Assembly: GCA_036397635.1 (NCBI GenBank)
Contig: DASWIP010000102.1
Coordinates: forward strand, 1 to 22,030
DNA: 22,030 nt
DNA from: DASWIP01 sp036397635
Lineage (GTDB): Bacteria > Actinomycetota > AC-67
Reading direction: 5' to 3'
In this document: positions 14,335 through 21,767 of the stretch, in pieces
Position numbering within the stretch: the first letter of the stretch is position 1
Layout of the letters: every line of letters begins with the position of its first letter
Notes under the pieces: model-generated
The model's database searches: none
What the model was told of the DNA's origin: nothing
What the model saw: the letters and a program-made list of their open reading frames with translations, nothing else
Position numbers and translations under genes: made by a program

Positions 14335-14721
14335 TTGATCACCGCCGGCAACACGGGCTACACGGGCGTGCTGTACCTTCTTCGACGCCCTGGGGATCTG
14401 ACCGATCCCATCCCGGGCCAGGACATCGCGCTTTCCGCGGGGATCGGGTTCGTCGCACTGCTCGCGGGCGTGCACGTGATCCGACGGCTCAGTACCCAGG
14501 ATCCCCCGCCGTTCGGCGAGACGCGGCTGATCGCCTACCTGATCATCCTGGTGCACGCGACCATCCTGGTGCTCGAACTCGCCGGCCTGGTCGATGGGGC
14601 TGCGGGATCCGAAGAGGTGCCGCCGTCCCGGCACGTGATGGCCCTGGCGATCGCGGCGGCGATGCTGACGAGCAGCCACTGGCTCCGCCGCCGCACGCCG
14701 ATCCACCGCACGCCGGGCTAG
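14335..14721 (+). CDS. Small four-helix membrane protein, function unknown; start uncertain
   Basis: The frame is open, with strong G/C at third codon positions, from just after the pckA stop to TAG at 14721. It encodes four hydrophobic segments: IRFLVAALTLITAGNTG, IALSAGIGFVALLAGVHVI, LIAYLIILVHATILVLELAG and VMALAIAAAMLTSSHW. I do not recognise the family. The start is a problem: the hydrophobic, coding-like sequence begins at about 14305, but no ATG, GTG or TTG exists in this frame between the pckA C-terminal region and the TTG at 14335. That TTG has no ribosome binding site and would cut the first helix. A non-standard start, a sequencing indel or coupling from pckA are possible. The stop shares CTAG with the convergent neighbour. 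Confidence 0.6.
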   Translation: MITAGNTGYTGVLYLLRRPGDLTDPIPGQDIALSAGIGFVALLAGVHVIRRLSTQDPPPFGETRLIAYLIILVHATILVLELAGLVDGAAGSEEVPPSRHVMALAIAAAMLTSSHWLRRRTPIHRTPG

Positions 14722-15353
14722 CCGGCCGCGCGCGCTTCCAAGATCCGCACAACCTCGTCGTCCGAGACCTGGTCGAAGTGGCGATAGAACTGCCCGACCG
14801 CGAAGAAGTCATCCGGCACCACGGGACAGACGATGCGATCGGCCACGAGGGACAGCTCCTCCAGGCTTCGGCGCGGCGCGACCGGGACGGCAAGGATCGC
14901 CTCGCGCGCGCCGGCGGCCTTGAGCCAGTGCAGCGCCGCGCGCGCGGTGCTGCCCGTCGCGATCCCGTCATCGACGACGACACACGTCCGCCCCTCGACC
15001 TGAAGCGGCGCGCGGTCACCCCGGTACCGCTGCTGGCGCTCGGCGAGCTCGGAGGCTCGCCGCTCGGTCTCGGCGCTGAGGTACTCCTCCGAGACACCTC
15101 CCACGGCCTGCAAGACTCGCTCGTCGAGAACCGGCGTCCCGTCGGGACCGACCGCGCCGATCGCCAGCTCGGGCTGCATCGGCGCGCGGAGCTTCCGGGC
15201 AAGCACCACATCCAACTCGAGTCCCAGCTCCTCGGCCACGGCCCGCGCAACGACGACGCCACCTCGTGGGATCCCCAGGATGAGCGTGTCCGCCGGGAGC
15301 GGGCCCAGCACGTTCGCAAGCTCGATGCCCGCCTCTTGCCGATCGACGTACAT
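14718..15353 (-). CDS. Phosphoribosyltransferase-family protein
   Basis: A 211-residue protein with the PRPP-binding signature VVVDDGIATGSTA at residues 125-137 and an N-terminal GIPRGGVVVARAVAEELG block typical of this family of predicted phosphoribosyltransferases. The usual hood region is filled by an Arg/Glu-rich helix (about 85-112). It is not clearly a purine or pyrimidine salvage enzyme: family members are often annotated only by fold. The start ATG has a G-run (GGGGGG) unusually close upstream. It stands alone on the minus strand, convergent with the membrane protein gene and divergent from the RAM-domain gene. Confidence 0.85.
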   Translation of the reverse strand: MYVDRQEAGIELANVLGPLPADTLILGIPRGGVVVARAVAEELGLELDVVLARKLRAPMQPELAIGAVGPDGTPVLDERVLQAVGGVSEEYLSAETERRASELAERQQRYRGDRAPLQVEGRTCVVVDDGIATGSTARAALHWLKAAGAREAILAVPVAPRRSLEELSLVADRIVCPVVPDDFFAVGQFYRHFDQVSDDEVVRILEARAAG

Positions 15354-15423
15354 GCCCCCCTGAGCCTACCCGCGGACGCTTCCGGGTACCGCCCAGCCGC
15401 TGCGTGGCGCCGGCGGAGCTTGT

Positions 15424-15452
15424 TTGCCGCCCCCGCCCCCCCTGCGTAGGAT
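15424..15452 (+). promoter_or_regulatory. Promoter of the RAM-domain gene (TTGCCG, 17 bp, TAGGAT)
   Basis: TTGCCG (15424-15429) and TAGGAT (15447-15452) are exactly 17 bases apart. The predicted transcription start, about 15459, leaves a leader of about 30 bases containing a G-rich ribosome binding site before the ATG at 15489. The -35 hexamer is the same as that of rpmB. Confidence 0.55.
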
Positions 15453-15488
15453 GCGGGCACCCTACGGACGGACGATCGGGGGATATCG

Positions 15489-15722
15489 ATGGTCCAGGCT
15501 TACATCCTGATCCAGACCGAGGTCGGCAAGGCGGCATCGGTCGCCAAAACCACCGCGGAGATCAAGGGCGTGCTGTCGGCCGAGGACGTGACCGGCCCGT
15601 ACGACGTGATCGTTCGTGCGGAGGCGAAGAACGTCGACGACCTCGGCAAGCTCGTGGTCGCGCGGATCCAGGCGGTCGAAGGGATCACGCGCACGCTGAC
15701 CTGCCCGGTCGTGCACCTCTAG
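15489..15722 (+). CDS. Stand-alone Lrp/AsnC ligand-binding (RAM) domain protein
   Basis: A 77-residue protein consisting only of the alpha-beta sandwich that follows the DNA-binding domain in Lrp/AsnC regulators: AYILIQTEVGKAASV, a GVLSAEDVTGPYDVIVRAEAKN block and a closing IQAVEGITRTLTCPVVHL. There is no helix-turn-helix. The GPYDVIV segment is typical of the effector-binding interface. Such single-domain proteins assemble into oligomers that bind amino acids and may modify the activity of full-length regulators or enzymes; which, here, is unknown. It converges on ilvA and is followed by a strong hairpin. Confidence 0.9.
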   Translation: MVQAYILIQTEVGKAASVAKTTAEIKGVLSAEDVTGPYDVIVRAEAKNVDDLGKLVVARIQAVEGITRTLTCPVVHL

Positions 15723-15740
15723 GGCATCGGGAACCGAACA

Positions 15741-15766
15741 CGGGAGCGGGCTTCGGCCCGCTTCCG
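15741..15766. terminator. Hairpin with TTCG loop between convergent RAM-domain gene and ilvA
   Basis: CGGGAGCGGGC (15741-15751) pairs with GCCCGCTTCCG (15756-15766), an 11-bp stem with one G-T wobble and a UUCG tetraloop. It lies 19 bases after the RAM-domain stop and 62 bases from the end of ilvA on the other strand. There is no U-tract, which is common in high-GC actinobacteria. It may serve both strands. Confidence 0.7.
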
Positions 15767-15828
15767 TCATTCCCGGGGCCTCAAGCCGGTGCCGTCGTAC
15801 CTCGGCGGTCCTGCCGAGGCGGTCGTTG

Positions 15829-17025
15829 CTAGGAAAGGTGCTCGACGGTGAAGCCAGCGTCGCGCAGCGCGCGCACCGCCTCGTCGCGGTGCTCGGGGTC
15901 GCGCGTCTCGAGCGTCAGCGTCACCTCGACCTTGTCGACTCCTATCGCGAGCCCCACGCGATGGTGCTCAACCGCCAGCACGTTCAGCCCGAGCTTGGCG
16001 ACGGCCTCGGTCAGCGACGCGAGCGCCCCCGGCCGGTCCTCGAGCACGATCCGCAGGAGCAGGTAGCGGCCGGCGGCGGTGAGGCCATGCTCGATCAGCT
16101 TGATCAGCAGCAGTGGATCCACGTTCCCGCCCGAGAGGAGCGCCACCGCCGGCCCGTCACCGGGGATCTTGCCGGCCAGGATCGCGGCCAATCCGACCGC
16201 GCCGGCGGGCTCCACCACCGCCTTGGCGCGCTCGAGCAGCAGGAGCAGCGCCCGCGAGATCTCCTCGTCGGGGACGGTCACCACGTCGGCGACCCGCGCG
16301 CGCACGTGCTCGAGCGTCAGCGCGCTCGGCGCCTTCACGGCGATCCCGTCGGCGATCGTGGCGATGTGGTCGAGCGTCACCACCGAACCGGCGTCCAGCG
16401 AGGCGCGCATCGCCGCGGCACCCTCGGCCTCCACGCCGTACACGACCAGGTCGGGACGCAGCGCGGCCAGCGCGGTCGCGACACCGGCGATCAGCCCGCC
16501 GCCCCCCACCGGCACCACCACGGCGGCCGGGCCCTCGACCTCCTCGGCCAGCTCGAGCCCGACGGTCCCCTGCCCGGCGATGATCAGCGGGTCGTCGAAG
16601 GGATGGACGAACACCGCCCCGTGCTGCTCCGCGTAGTCCCGTGCTGCCGCGATGGTCTCGTCGACCACCCGGCCGACCAGCCGGATGTCCGCCTCGTCGG
16701 CCCGGGTCGCCGCCACCTTCGGCAGCGGCGCGGTTTCGGGCATGAAGATCGTCGCGCGGTGGCCGGTCAGGCGCGCTGCTCGCGCGACGCCCTGGGCATG
16801 GTTGCCCGCGGACGCAGCGACGACCTCTTCGCCCGCTGCCAGGCGCGAGACCTTGTTGTACGCGCCGCGGATCTTGTACGAGCCGGTGAGCTGCCGATGC
16901 TCGGGCTTGAGCAGCACGGGCCGCCCGGTCACCTTCCCGATCGACTCCGCCGGCTCGACGGGCGTGGGCCGCAGGATGGACGCGACTCGCGCGCGGGCCT
17001 CACGGATGTCGGCGATCTCGATCAT
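15829..17025 (-). CDS. ilvA: Threonine ammonia-lyase (threonine dehydratase)
   Basis: A 398-residue PLP enzyme that deaminates threonine to 2-oxobutyrate, the first step to isoleucine. Lys51 in TGSYKIRGA is the PLP lysine, SAGNHAQG follows, and the glycine loop PVGGGGLIAG binds the cofactor phosphate. The C-terminal 75 residues (from about 323, RYLLLRIVLEDRPGAL) form one ACT-like regulatory domain, as in the shorter form of the enzyme rather than the E. coli biosynthetic form with two such domains. I chose ATG 17025, which overlaps the ddl stop as ATGA; the frame is open farther upstream but only as a shadow of ddl. Confidence 0.93.
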   Translation of the reverse strand: MIEIADIREARARVASILRPTPVEPAESIGKVTGRPVLLKPEHRQLTGSYKIRGAYNKVSRLAAGEEVVAASAGNHAQGVARAARLTGHRATIFMPETAPLPKVAATRADEADIRLVGRVVDETIAAARDYAEQHGAVFVHPFDDPLIIAGQGTVGLELAEEVEGPAAVVVPVGGGGLIAGVATALAALRPDLVVYGVEAEGAAAMRASLDAGSVVTLDHIATIADGIAVKAPSALTLEHVRARVADVVTVPDEEISRALLLLLERAKAVVEPAGAVGLAAILAGKIPGDGPAVALLSGGNVDPLLLIKLIEHGLTAAGRYLLLRIVLEDRPGALASLTEAVAKLGLNVLAVEHHRVGLAIGVDKVEVTLTLETRDPEHRDEAVRALRDAGFTVEHLS

Positions 17026-18107
17026 GGCGAGGGGCGGCGGCGCGCGTGACGCTCGAGTGCCAGATCGATCAGCCGGTCGATGAGCGCCCCATAGGGGAGC
17101 CCCGACGCCGCCCAGAGCTTCGGATACATCGAGATCGGCGTGAAGCCGGGGATCGTGTTGATCTCGTTGAGCCAGACCCTGTCGCCCTCGAGGAAGAAAT
17201 CGACGCGCGCCATCCCCAGGCAACCGATAGCGGTGAACGCGCGCACCGCGAGCTCCCGGATCCGCTCGGTCGACTCAGCGGGGATGTCGGCCGGGATGAT
17301 GAGCTCGCTGCCCTCGGCGAGGTACTTCGCCTCGTAGTCGTAGAACTCGTTCACGGGCACGATCTCACCGACCACGGACGCCTCGGGCCGGTCGTTGCCC
17401 AGCACGGCGCATTCCAGCTCGCGCCCCGAGATGGCCCGCTCGACGAGGACGACTTCATCGTGCTCGAACGCCGCGGACATCCCGAGCATCAGCTCACCCG
17501 GCGTGATGCACTTGGAAACGCCGATGCTCGAGCCGAGGTTCGCCGGTTTCACGAAGCACGGGAAGCCGATGGCATCGGCAGCGGCACGCACACTCGCCTG
17601 CACGTCACCGGCGAAGCCGGCGAATCGCACCGCGATCCAATCGACCAGGGGGATGCCCGCGGCGGCGAAGATCGGTTTCTGCAGGCTCTTGTCCATCCCG
17701 ACTGCGCTCGCGGCCACGCCGGCGCCGACGTACGGCAGGCCGAGCGTCTCGAGCAGCCCCTGCACGGTGCCGTCCTCACCGCCGGGCCCGTGCAGGACGG
17801 GGAACACCACGTCGATCGGGCCGCTGGTGAACGAGGCGTCGCCCGCGGAGAGCCATTCTCCAGGCTGCGGCACGATCGCCCGACCGTCCGCGTCCCCGAC
17901 CGCGGGGAGGCTTCCCTTGGTCTCAGGCAGCTCGTCGGGAGCGACATTCGGAAGCAGCCAGCGACCCGAGCGCGTGATCGCGACCGGCAGGACCTCGTAG
18001 CGGTCCCGGTCGATCGCCTGCAGGACGCTGCGCGCGCTGACGACCGAGACCTCGTGCTCGGCGGAGGTCCCGCCGTACAGGATCGCGATGCGGATCTTGT
18101 CGGTCAT
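17022..18107 (-). CDS. ddl: D-alanine--D-alanine ligase
   Basis: A 361-residue ATP-grasp ligase that makes the D-Ala-D-Ala dipeptide for peptidoglycan. The N-terminal ILYGGTSAEHEVSVVSA, HGPGGEDGTVQGLLE, KPANLGSSIGVSK and the C-terminal NEINTIPGF metal-binding block are all present. FYDYEAKY carries the tyrosine associated with D-Ala rather than D-lactate specificity, so this does not look like a vancomycin-resistance ligase. The ATG at 18107 overlaps the upstream stop as ATGA; the upstream frame extension to 18713 is a shadow of the neighbouring gene. Confidence 0.96.
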   Translation of the reverse strand: MTDKIRIAILYGGTSAEHEVSVVSARSVLQAIDRDRYEVLPVAITRSGRWLLPNVAPDELPETKGSLPAVGDADGRAIVPQPGEWLSAGDASFTSGPIDVVFPVLHGPGGEDGTVQGLLETLGLPYVGAGVAASAVGMDKSLQKPIFAAAGIPLVDWIAVRFAGFAGDVQASVRAAADAIGFPCFVKPANLGSSIGVSKCITPGELMLGMSAAFEHDEVVLVERAISGRELECAVLGNDRPEASVVGEIVPVNEFYDYEAKYLAEGSELIIPADIPAESTERIRELAVRAFTAIGCLGMARVDFFLEGDRVWLNEINTIPGFTPISMYPKLWAASGLPYGALIDRLIDLALERHARRRPSP

Positions 18108-19288
18108 GCTCGCAGCGCCCGGTCGAAGTCGGCGATCAGGTCCTCGGGGTCCTCGATACCCACCGACACCCTGATCATCCCATCCGACAGGCCGGCGGCG
18201 GCGCGCTGCTCGGAGGTGAGCTGCGTGTGAGTGACCGAGGCGGGGTGGAGAACCAGCGTCGCGGTTCCGCCCAGACTCGCGGCGCGGCTGGCGATCCGGA
18301 CGCGCTCCAGGAACCGCCGGCCTGCCTCGAACCCGTCCACCTCGAATGCCAGCATCCCGCCGAACCGATCGCCGAGCAGCTTGACCGCGAGACCGTGCTG
18401 CGGGTGCGACGTCAGCCCCGGGTAGAGCACCCGGTGCACGGACGCGTGGGACTCGAGCGCGCGCGCGAGCGATGCTGCGTTGTCGCTGATCCGATCGACG
18501 CGCAGGGCAAGCGTCTGGACGCCTCGCAGCGTGAGCCAGGCCTCGAACGGGGCGAGGATCGCGCCGAGATCGATCGATGTGTGACGCACCGCCGCGATCC
18601 GCTCGGCGTCGCCGGTCACGACGCCGGCCGTCACATCGCCGTGCCCGGAGAGGTACTTCGTCGCCGAGTGGATCACCAGATCCACACCATGCTCGAGCGG
18701 GCGCAGCATGCACGGGGGGGTGAAGGTCGCATCAACCACGAAGGTCGCGTCGTGCGCGCGCGCCATGGCCGCCAGCCCCTCCAGGTCGGCCACCGGCAGC
18801 GTCGGGTTCCCGATCGTCTCCGCGTACAACACCTTGGTCCGGTCGGTGAACGCGCGCTCCAGCGCGTCGTGGTCGGTGACGTCCACAAGCGTCGCCTCGA
18901 TGCCCGCTCGCGGCAGCATCTTGCTCATCAGCGCGAAGGTTCCGCCGTACAGCTGCGTGGCCGCCACGACATGATCGCCGGCTTCGAGCAGCGACGCCAG
19001 CGTCGTGTGGATCGCCCCCATGCCACTGGCGAAGCATGCCCCGGCTTCGGCCCCCTCCAGCGAGGCGATCGTGCGCGCGAGCGCGTCGGTGGTCGGGTTC
19101 GCCCAGCGCGAGTACAGATAGCCGCCGTCGATCTTGCGCCGGGCGACCTCGGCGAAGTCGTCTACGTCGTCGAAGGCGAACGTCGCGGCCTGATACAGCG
19201 GCGGCGCGAGCGGGCGCTGCGCGACGTCGTCGGTCTGCTTGGCCCCGCGCACCGCGCGCGTGGTGAACCCGAGCTGCTCGTCCGTCAT
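18104..19288 (-). CDS. Cys/Met-metabolism PLP enzyme (cystathionine gamma-lyase / gamma-synthase / methionine gamma-lyase family)
   Basis: A 394-residue fold-type I PLP enzyme. Counting from the ATG, residues line up closely with methionine gamma-lyase numbering: Tyr59 and Arg61 (YSR), Tyr114, Asp186 and the PLP lysine Lys211 in HSATKYLSGHGD. However, the residues tied to methionine gamma-lyase specificity are not kept: position 116 is Gly rather than Cys, and Lys240-Asp241 are replaced by Asp-Leu. I therefore leave the reaction open between cystathionine gamma-lyase, gamma-synthase and related activities. The start is GTG 19291 or ATG 19288 (GTGATG); I prefer ATG because GAGG lies five bases upstream. 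It overlaps gpsA and ddl. Confidence 0.9.
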   Translation of the reverse strand: MTDEQLGFTTRAVRGAKQTDDVAQRPLAPPLYQAATFAFDDVDDFAEVARRKIDGGYLYSRWANPTTDALARTIASLEGAEAGACFASGMGAIHTTLASLLEAGDHVVAATQLYGGTFALMSKMLPRAGIEATLVDVTDHDALERAFTDRTKVLYAETIGNPTLPVADLEGLAAMARAHDATFVVDATFTPPCMLRPLEHGVDLVIHSATKYLSGHGDVTAGVVTGDAERIAAVRHTSIDLGAILAPFEAWLTLRGVQTLALRVDRISDNAASLARALESHASVHRVLYPGLTSHPQHGLAVKLLGDRFGGMLAFEVDGFEAGRRFLERVRIASRAASLGGTATLVLHPASVTHTQLTSEQRAAAGLSDGMIRVSVGIEDPEDLIADFDRALRA

Positions 19289-20316
19289 CACGCCCTCGCG
19301 ATCCCGAGGAACTCGGGCTCGGGATCCCGCGTCAGCAGATCGTCCACCATCGCCTTCACATCCGCTTCCTCGTACAGGATCCGGCCCACCCGCGACGCGA
19401 TCGGCATGTCGGCGCCGACGCTTTCGGCGAGCTGGAGGATCGCCGCGCAGGACTTCACGCCTTCAGCAACCTGGTTCATCGAGGCGATCACCTCATCCAA
19501 GGTCTTGCCCTGACCGAGTCCGTAGCCGACGGTGCGGTTGCGGCTCTGGGGGCTCAGACAGGTGGCGACCAGGTCGCCGACGCCGGCGAGCCCGGCGAAC
19601 GTCAGCGGATCCGCGCCCAGCTTGACCCCCAACCTTGTCAGCTCGACCAGGCCTCGGGTGACCAATGCGGCGAGACTGTTGTCGCCGTATCCAAGACCTG
19701 CGGCGATCCCAGCGGCGATCGCCACCACGTTCTTGCACGCGCCGCCGATCTCGACGCCGCAAACGTCGGTGTTGGTGTACACGCGGAACGTGCGGGCGTG
19801 GAACATCCCCTGCAGTTTGCGCGCACGCTCCTCGTCTGTGCAGGCGACCACCGTCGCGCCCGGCAGCCCGCGCGCGACCTCCTTGGCCAGGTTCGGGCCG
19901 CTGACCACTGCGACGCGCTCGGTCGGCAGATCGGCGGCTTCTGCGATGACCTCGCTCATCCGCTTGTGTGTCTCGCGTTCGACGCCTTTGGTCAGGCTGA
20001 CGACCACCGCGTCGTCCCGCAGCAGCGGCGCCACCTCGGCGACCTTGTCGCGGAAGCAGTGCGACGGCACCGCCATCACGACCACCGGCGCGCGCGCGAC
20101 CGCCTCCTCGAGGTCGGTGGTCGCCCGCAGCGACGCCGGCAGCTCGATGTCGGGCAGGTACTGCTGGTTGCGATGCTCGGCGTTGATCCCCTCAGCGCAC
20201 TCGTCCCGGCGCGCCCACACAAGGGTCGGAACGTGGTTCGCGGCAGGCACGCTCGCGAACGCGGTGCCCCACGATCCCGCGCCGATGACGGCCACGTGTC
20301 CCCGGTCACCCATCAC
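19288..20316 (-). CDS. gpsA: Glycerol-3-phosphate dehydrogenase [NAD(P)+]
   Basis: A 342-residue enzyme reducing dihydroxyacetone phosphate to sn-glycerol 3-phosphate, the backbone of phospholipids. The N-terminal VAVIGAGSWGTAFA binds the dinucleotide, VSLTKGVE and VSGPNLAKEVARG are conserved blocks, and GGACKNVVAIAAG contains the catalytic lysine. The 5' end reads GTGATG, so the start is 20316 or 20313; both overlap the end of plsC by 8-11 bases. With plsC upstream it supplies and uses the same precursor pathway. The plsC-gpsA-ddl order is shared with other actinobacteria. Confidence 0.96.
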   Translation of the reverse strand: MMGDRGHVAVIGAGSWGTAFASVPAANHVPTLVWARRDECAEGINAEHRNQQYLPDIELPASLRATTDLEEAVARAPVVVMAVPSHCFRDKVAEVAPLLRDDAVVVSLTKGVERETHKRMSEVIAEAADLPTERVAVVSGPNLAKEVARGLPGATVVACTDEERARKLQGMFHARTFRVYTNTDVCGVEIGGACKNVVAIAAGIAAGLGYGDNSLAALVTRGLVELTRLGVKLGADPLTFAGLAGVGDLVATCLSPQSRNRTVGYGLGQGKTLDEVIASMNQVAEGVKSCAAILQLAESVGADMPIASRVGRILYEEADVKAMVDDLLTRDPEPEFLGIARA

Positions 20317-21007
20317 GTTGCTCCCTGAGCGCCGGGATCGCAGCGCCCTCCGGATGGATCTTCTGCAGTTCCCGCACCATCCGATCCAGCTCCGCCATCA
20401 CGCGGTCCGACACCTCGCGCAGCAGCTCGGGATCGTCGTGCTTGTCCGGGGGCGCCTCGAAGGTCATCGGGTCGCCTGCCTTGAACATCAGCAGCCGCCC
20501 CGGCCGGAAACTCGAGCGGTGGTACTTCGCGATGTACCAGTGCGGCCCCCATTGCGCGACGGGAACCACCGGCGCCCCGGTCGCCAGCGCGAGGCGCGCG
20601 ATGCCCTTCTTGCCTTCCATGGGCGTCAGGTCGGGGTTGCGCGTGATCGTGCCTTCCGGATACAGCACCACGCACTCGCCGCGCTTGACCGCCGCGATCG
20701 CGGCCTCCAGCGGTGCGCGCTGGCCGCTCCCCCGCTCGACCGGGATCTGCCTGGCGTTGGAGAAGATCCAGCGCAGGAACGGCGTGCGCCACAGCGAGGC
20801 CTTCGCGAGGAACCGAGGACGGCGGCCGGCGTGATCGACCAGCACCCCCATGCATATCGGATCGAAGTTCGAGACATGATTGGGCGCGATGATCAGCGGG
20901 CCCCGCTTCGGGATCTTGTCCAGCCCGAAGAAACGGAAACGAAACAGCAACCGCATCAGCGGGACCAGCGTGTTGCGGACCAAGAAGTATGCGGGCTCCA
21001 CGGACAT
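20306..21007 (-). CDS. plsC: 1-acyl-sn-glycerol-3-phosphate acyltransferase (PlsC family)
   Basis: A 233-residue membrane-associated acyltransferase. The catalytic HX4D motif is NHVSNFD (His44, Asp49), the glycerol-3-phosphate binding motif is YPEGT in VLYPEGTITR, and a hydrophobic N-terminal stretch (about 5-27) suits membrane contact. It likely makes phosphatidic acid from lysophosphatidic acid. The ATG at 21007 directly abuts a G-run; the GTG two codons on (21001) has better spacing and may be the real start. TAGGAT on the minus strand at 21033-21028 could be its -10 element. It is the first gene of a five-gene operon. Confidence 0.92.
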   Translation of the reverse strand: MSVEPAYFLVRNTLVPLMRLLFRFRFFGLDKIPKRGPLIIAPNHVSNFDPICMGVLVDHAGRRPRFLAKASLWRTPFLRWIFSNARQIPVERGSGQRAPLEAAIAAVKRGECVVLYPEGTITRNPDLTPMEGKKGIARLALATGAPVVPVAQWGPHWYIAKYHRSSFRPGRLLMFKAGDPMTFEAPPDKHDDPELLREVSDRVMAELDRMVRELQKIHPEGAAIPALREQRDG

Positions 21008-21086
21008 CCCCCCGGTCGGAGAGGCTCATCCTAGCGACTCGGGTCGGAGGCGTCCCACTGCGCGACCACTGTGCGACGATGGTGCC

Positions 21087-21713
21087 GTGGATCTGTGCAT
21101 CGTCCCGATGAAACCGCTCGCGCGGGCCAAGCTGCGCCTCGCGGTGCTTCTCACTCCCGAGCAACGCCGCGCCCTGTCGCTGGCGATGCTCGCCGACGTC
21201 GTTGCCGCCGCGCGCGGCTTCGACGCGGTCTGGGTCCTGCACAGCGATCCCGACGCCGCGGAGGTCGCGCGCGCCGGCGGCGCCGAGCCGCGGCCGGACC
21301 CGACACCGGAGGCCGGTCTGAACGCGTCGCTGAACGCCGCGACCGTCCAGGCGGTGCGCGCGGGAGCGACGCGCGCGCTGATCGTCTCCGCCGATCTGCC
21401 GGGGGCCTCCGCGGACGCGCTGGCGGCCCTGCGCGGCCCCGGTGTTGGACTCGCGCCCGATCGCGGCGGCACCGGAACGAACGCCTTGTGGCGCGCGCCG
21501 GCCGACGTGATCCCGGCCGCCTACGGCGCCGGCAGTCGCACGATCCACGAGCAGCTCGCGGTCGCCGCCGGTGTCCCGTTCCGCGTGGTCGACGCCCCGC
21601 TGCTCGCGCTGGACATCGACACACCCGATGACCTTCGCGCCACCGCGGCAGCGCCCGTCGGCGCTGCGACGCGCGCGGCGCTGGACGCGCTCGCCGCCGC
21701 CGGTATCCACTGA
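21087..21713 (+). CDS. cofC: 2-phospho-L-lactate / phosphoenolpyruvate guanylyltransferase (CofC/FbiD)
   Basis: A 208-residue nucleotidyltransferase for coenzyme F420 synthesis. It begins with VDLCIVPMKPLARAKLRL, the typical CofC opening, followed by LIVSADLPGAS (an aspartate expected for metal binding) and APDRGGTGTNAL, the family signature. Actinobacterial members use phosphoenolpyruvate, which would be supplied by the pckA reaction; this is inference. The frame is open far upstream, but the first conserved residue is at the GTG 21087. A GACGAT hexamer ends six bases before it and no ribosome binding site is visible, so the start may be leaderless. It is divergent from plsC, as in mycobacteria. 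Confidence 0.93.
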   Translation: MDLCIVPMKPLARAKLRLAVLLTPEQRRALSLAMLADVVAAARGFDAVWVLHSDPDAAEVARAGGAEPRPDPTPEAGLNASLNAATVQAVRAGATRALIVSADLPGASADALAALRGPGVGLAPDRGGTGTNALWRAPADVIPAAYGAGSRTIHEQLAVAAGVPFRVVDAPLLALDIDTPDDLRATAAAPVGAATRAALDALAAAGIH

Positions 21714-21738
21714 AGTCGCGTTGCGCGCACGCGGCCGT

Positions 21739-21744
21739 TATCCT
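21739..21744 (+). promoter_or_regulatory. Possible -10 element (TATCCT) of the cold-shock-like gene
   Basis: TATCCT lies 23 bases upstream of the GTG start, leaving room for a short leader with a full AGGAGGT ribosome binding site at 21755-21761. The only -35 at 17-bp spacing is TCGCGT, a poor match, so the gene may instead be read through from cofC. Confidence 0.35.
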
Positions 21745-21767
21745 CTCGTGCCGCAGGAGGTGCTTCC

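Noticed and set aside
15826..17049. A 407-codon plus-strand frame opposite ilvA, and a similar 394-codon frame opposite ddl (17046-18230)
   Set aside because: Both are antisense shadows with His/Arg/Asp-rich low-complexity composition.
17022..18107. Vancomycin-type (D-Ala-D-Lac) ligase
   Set aside because: The YDYEAKY segment with its tyrosine matches D-Ala-D-Ala ligases, and no vanH or vanX neighbours are present.
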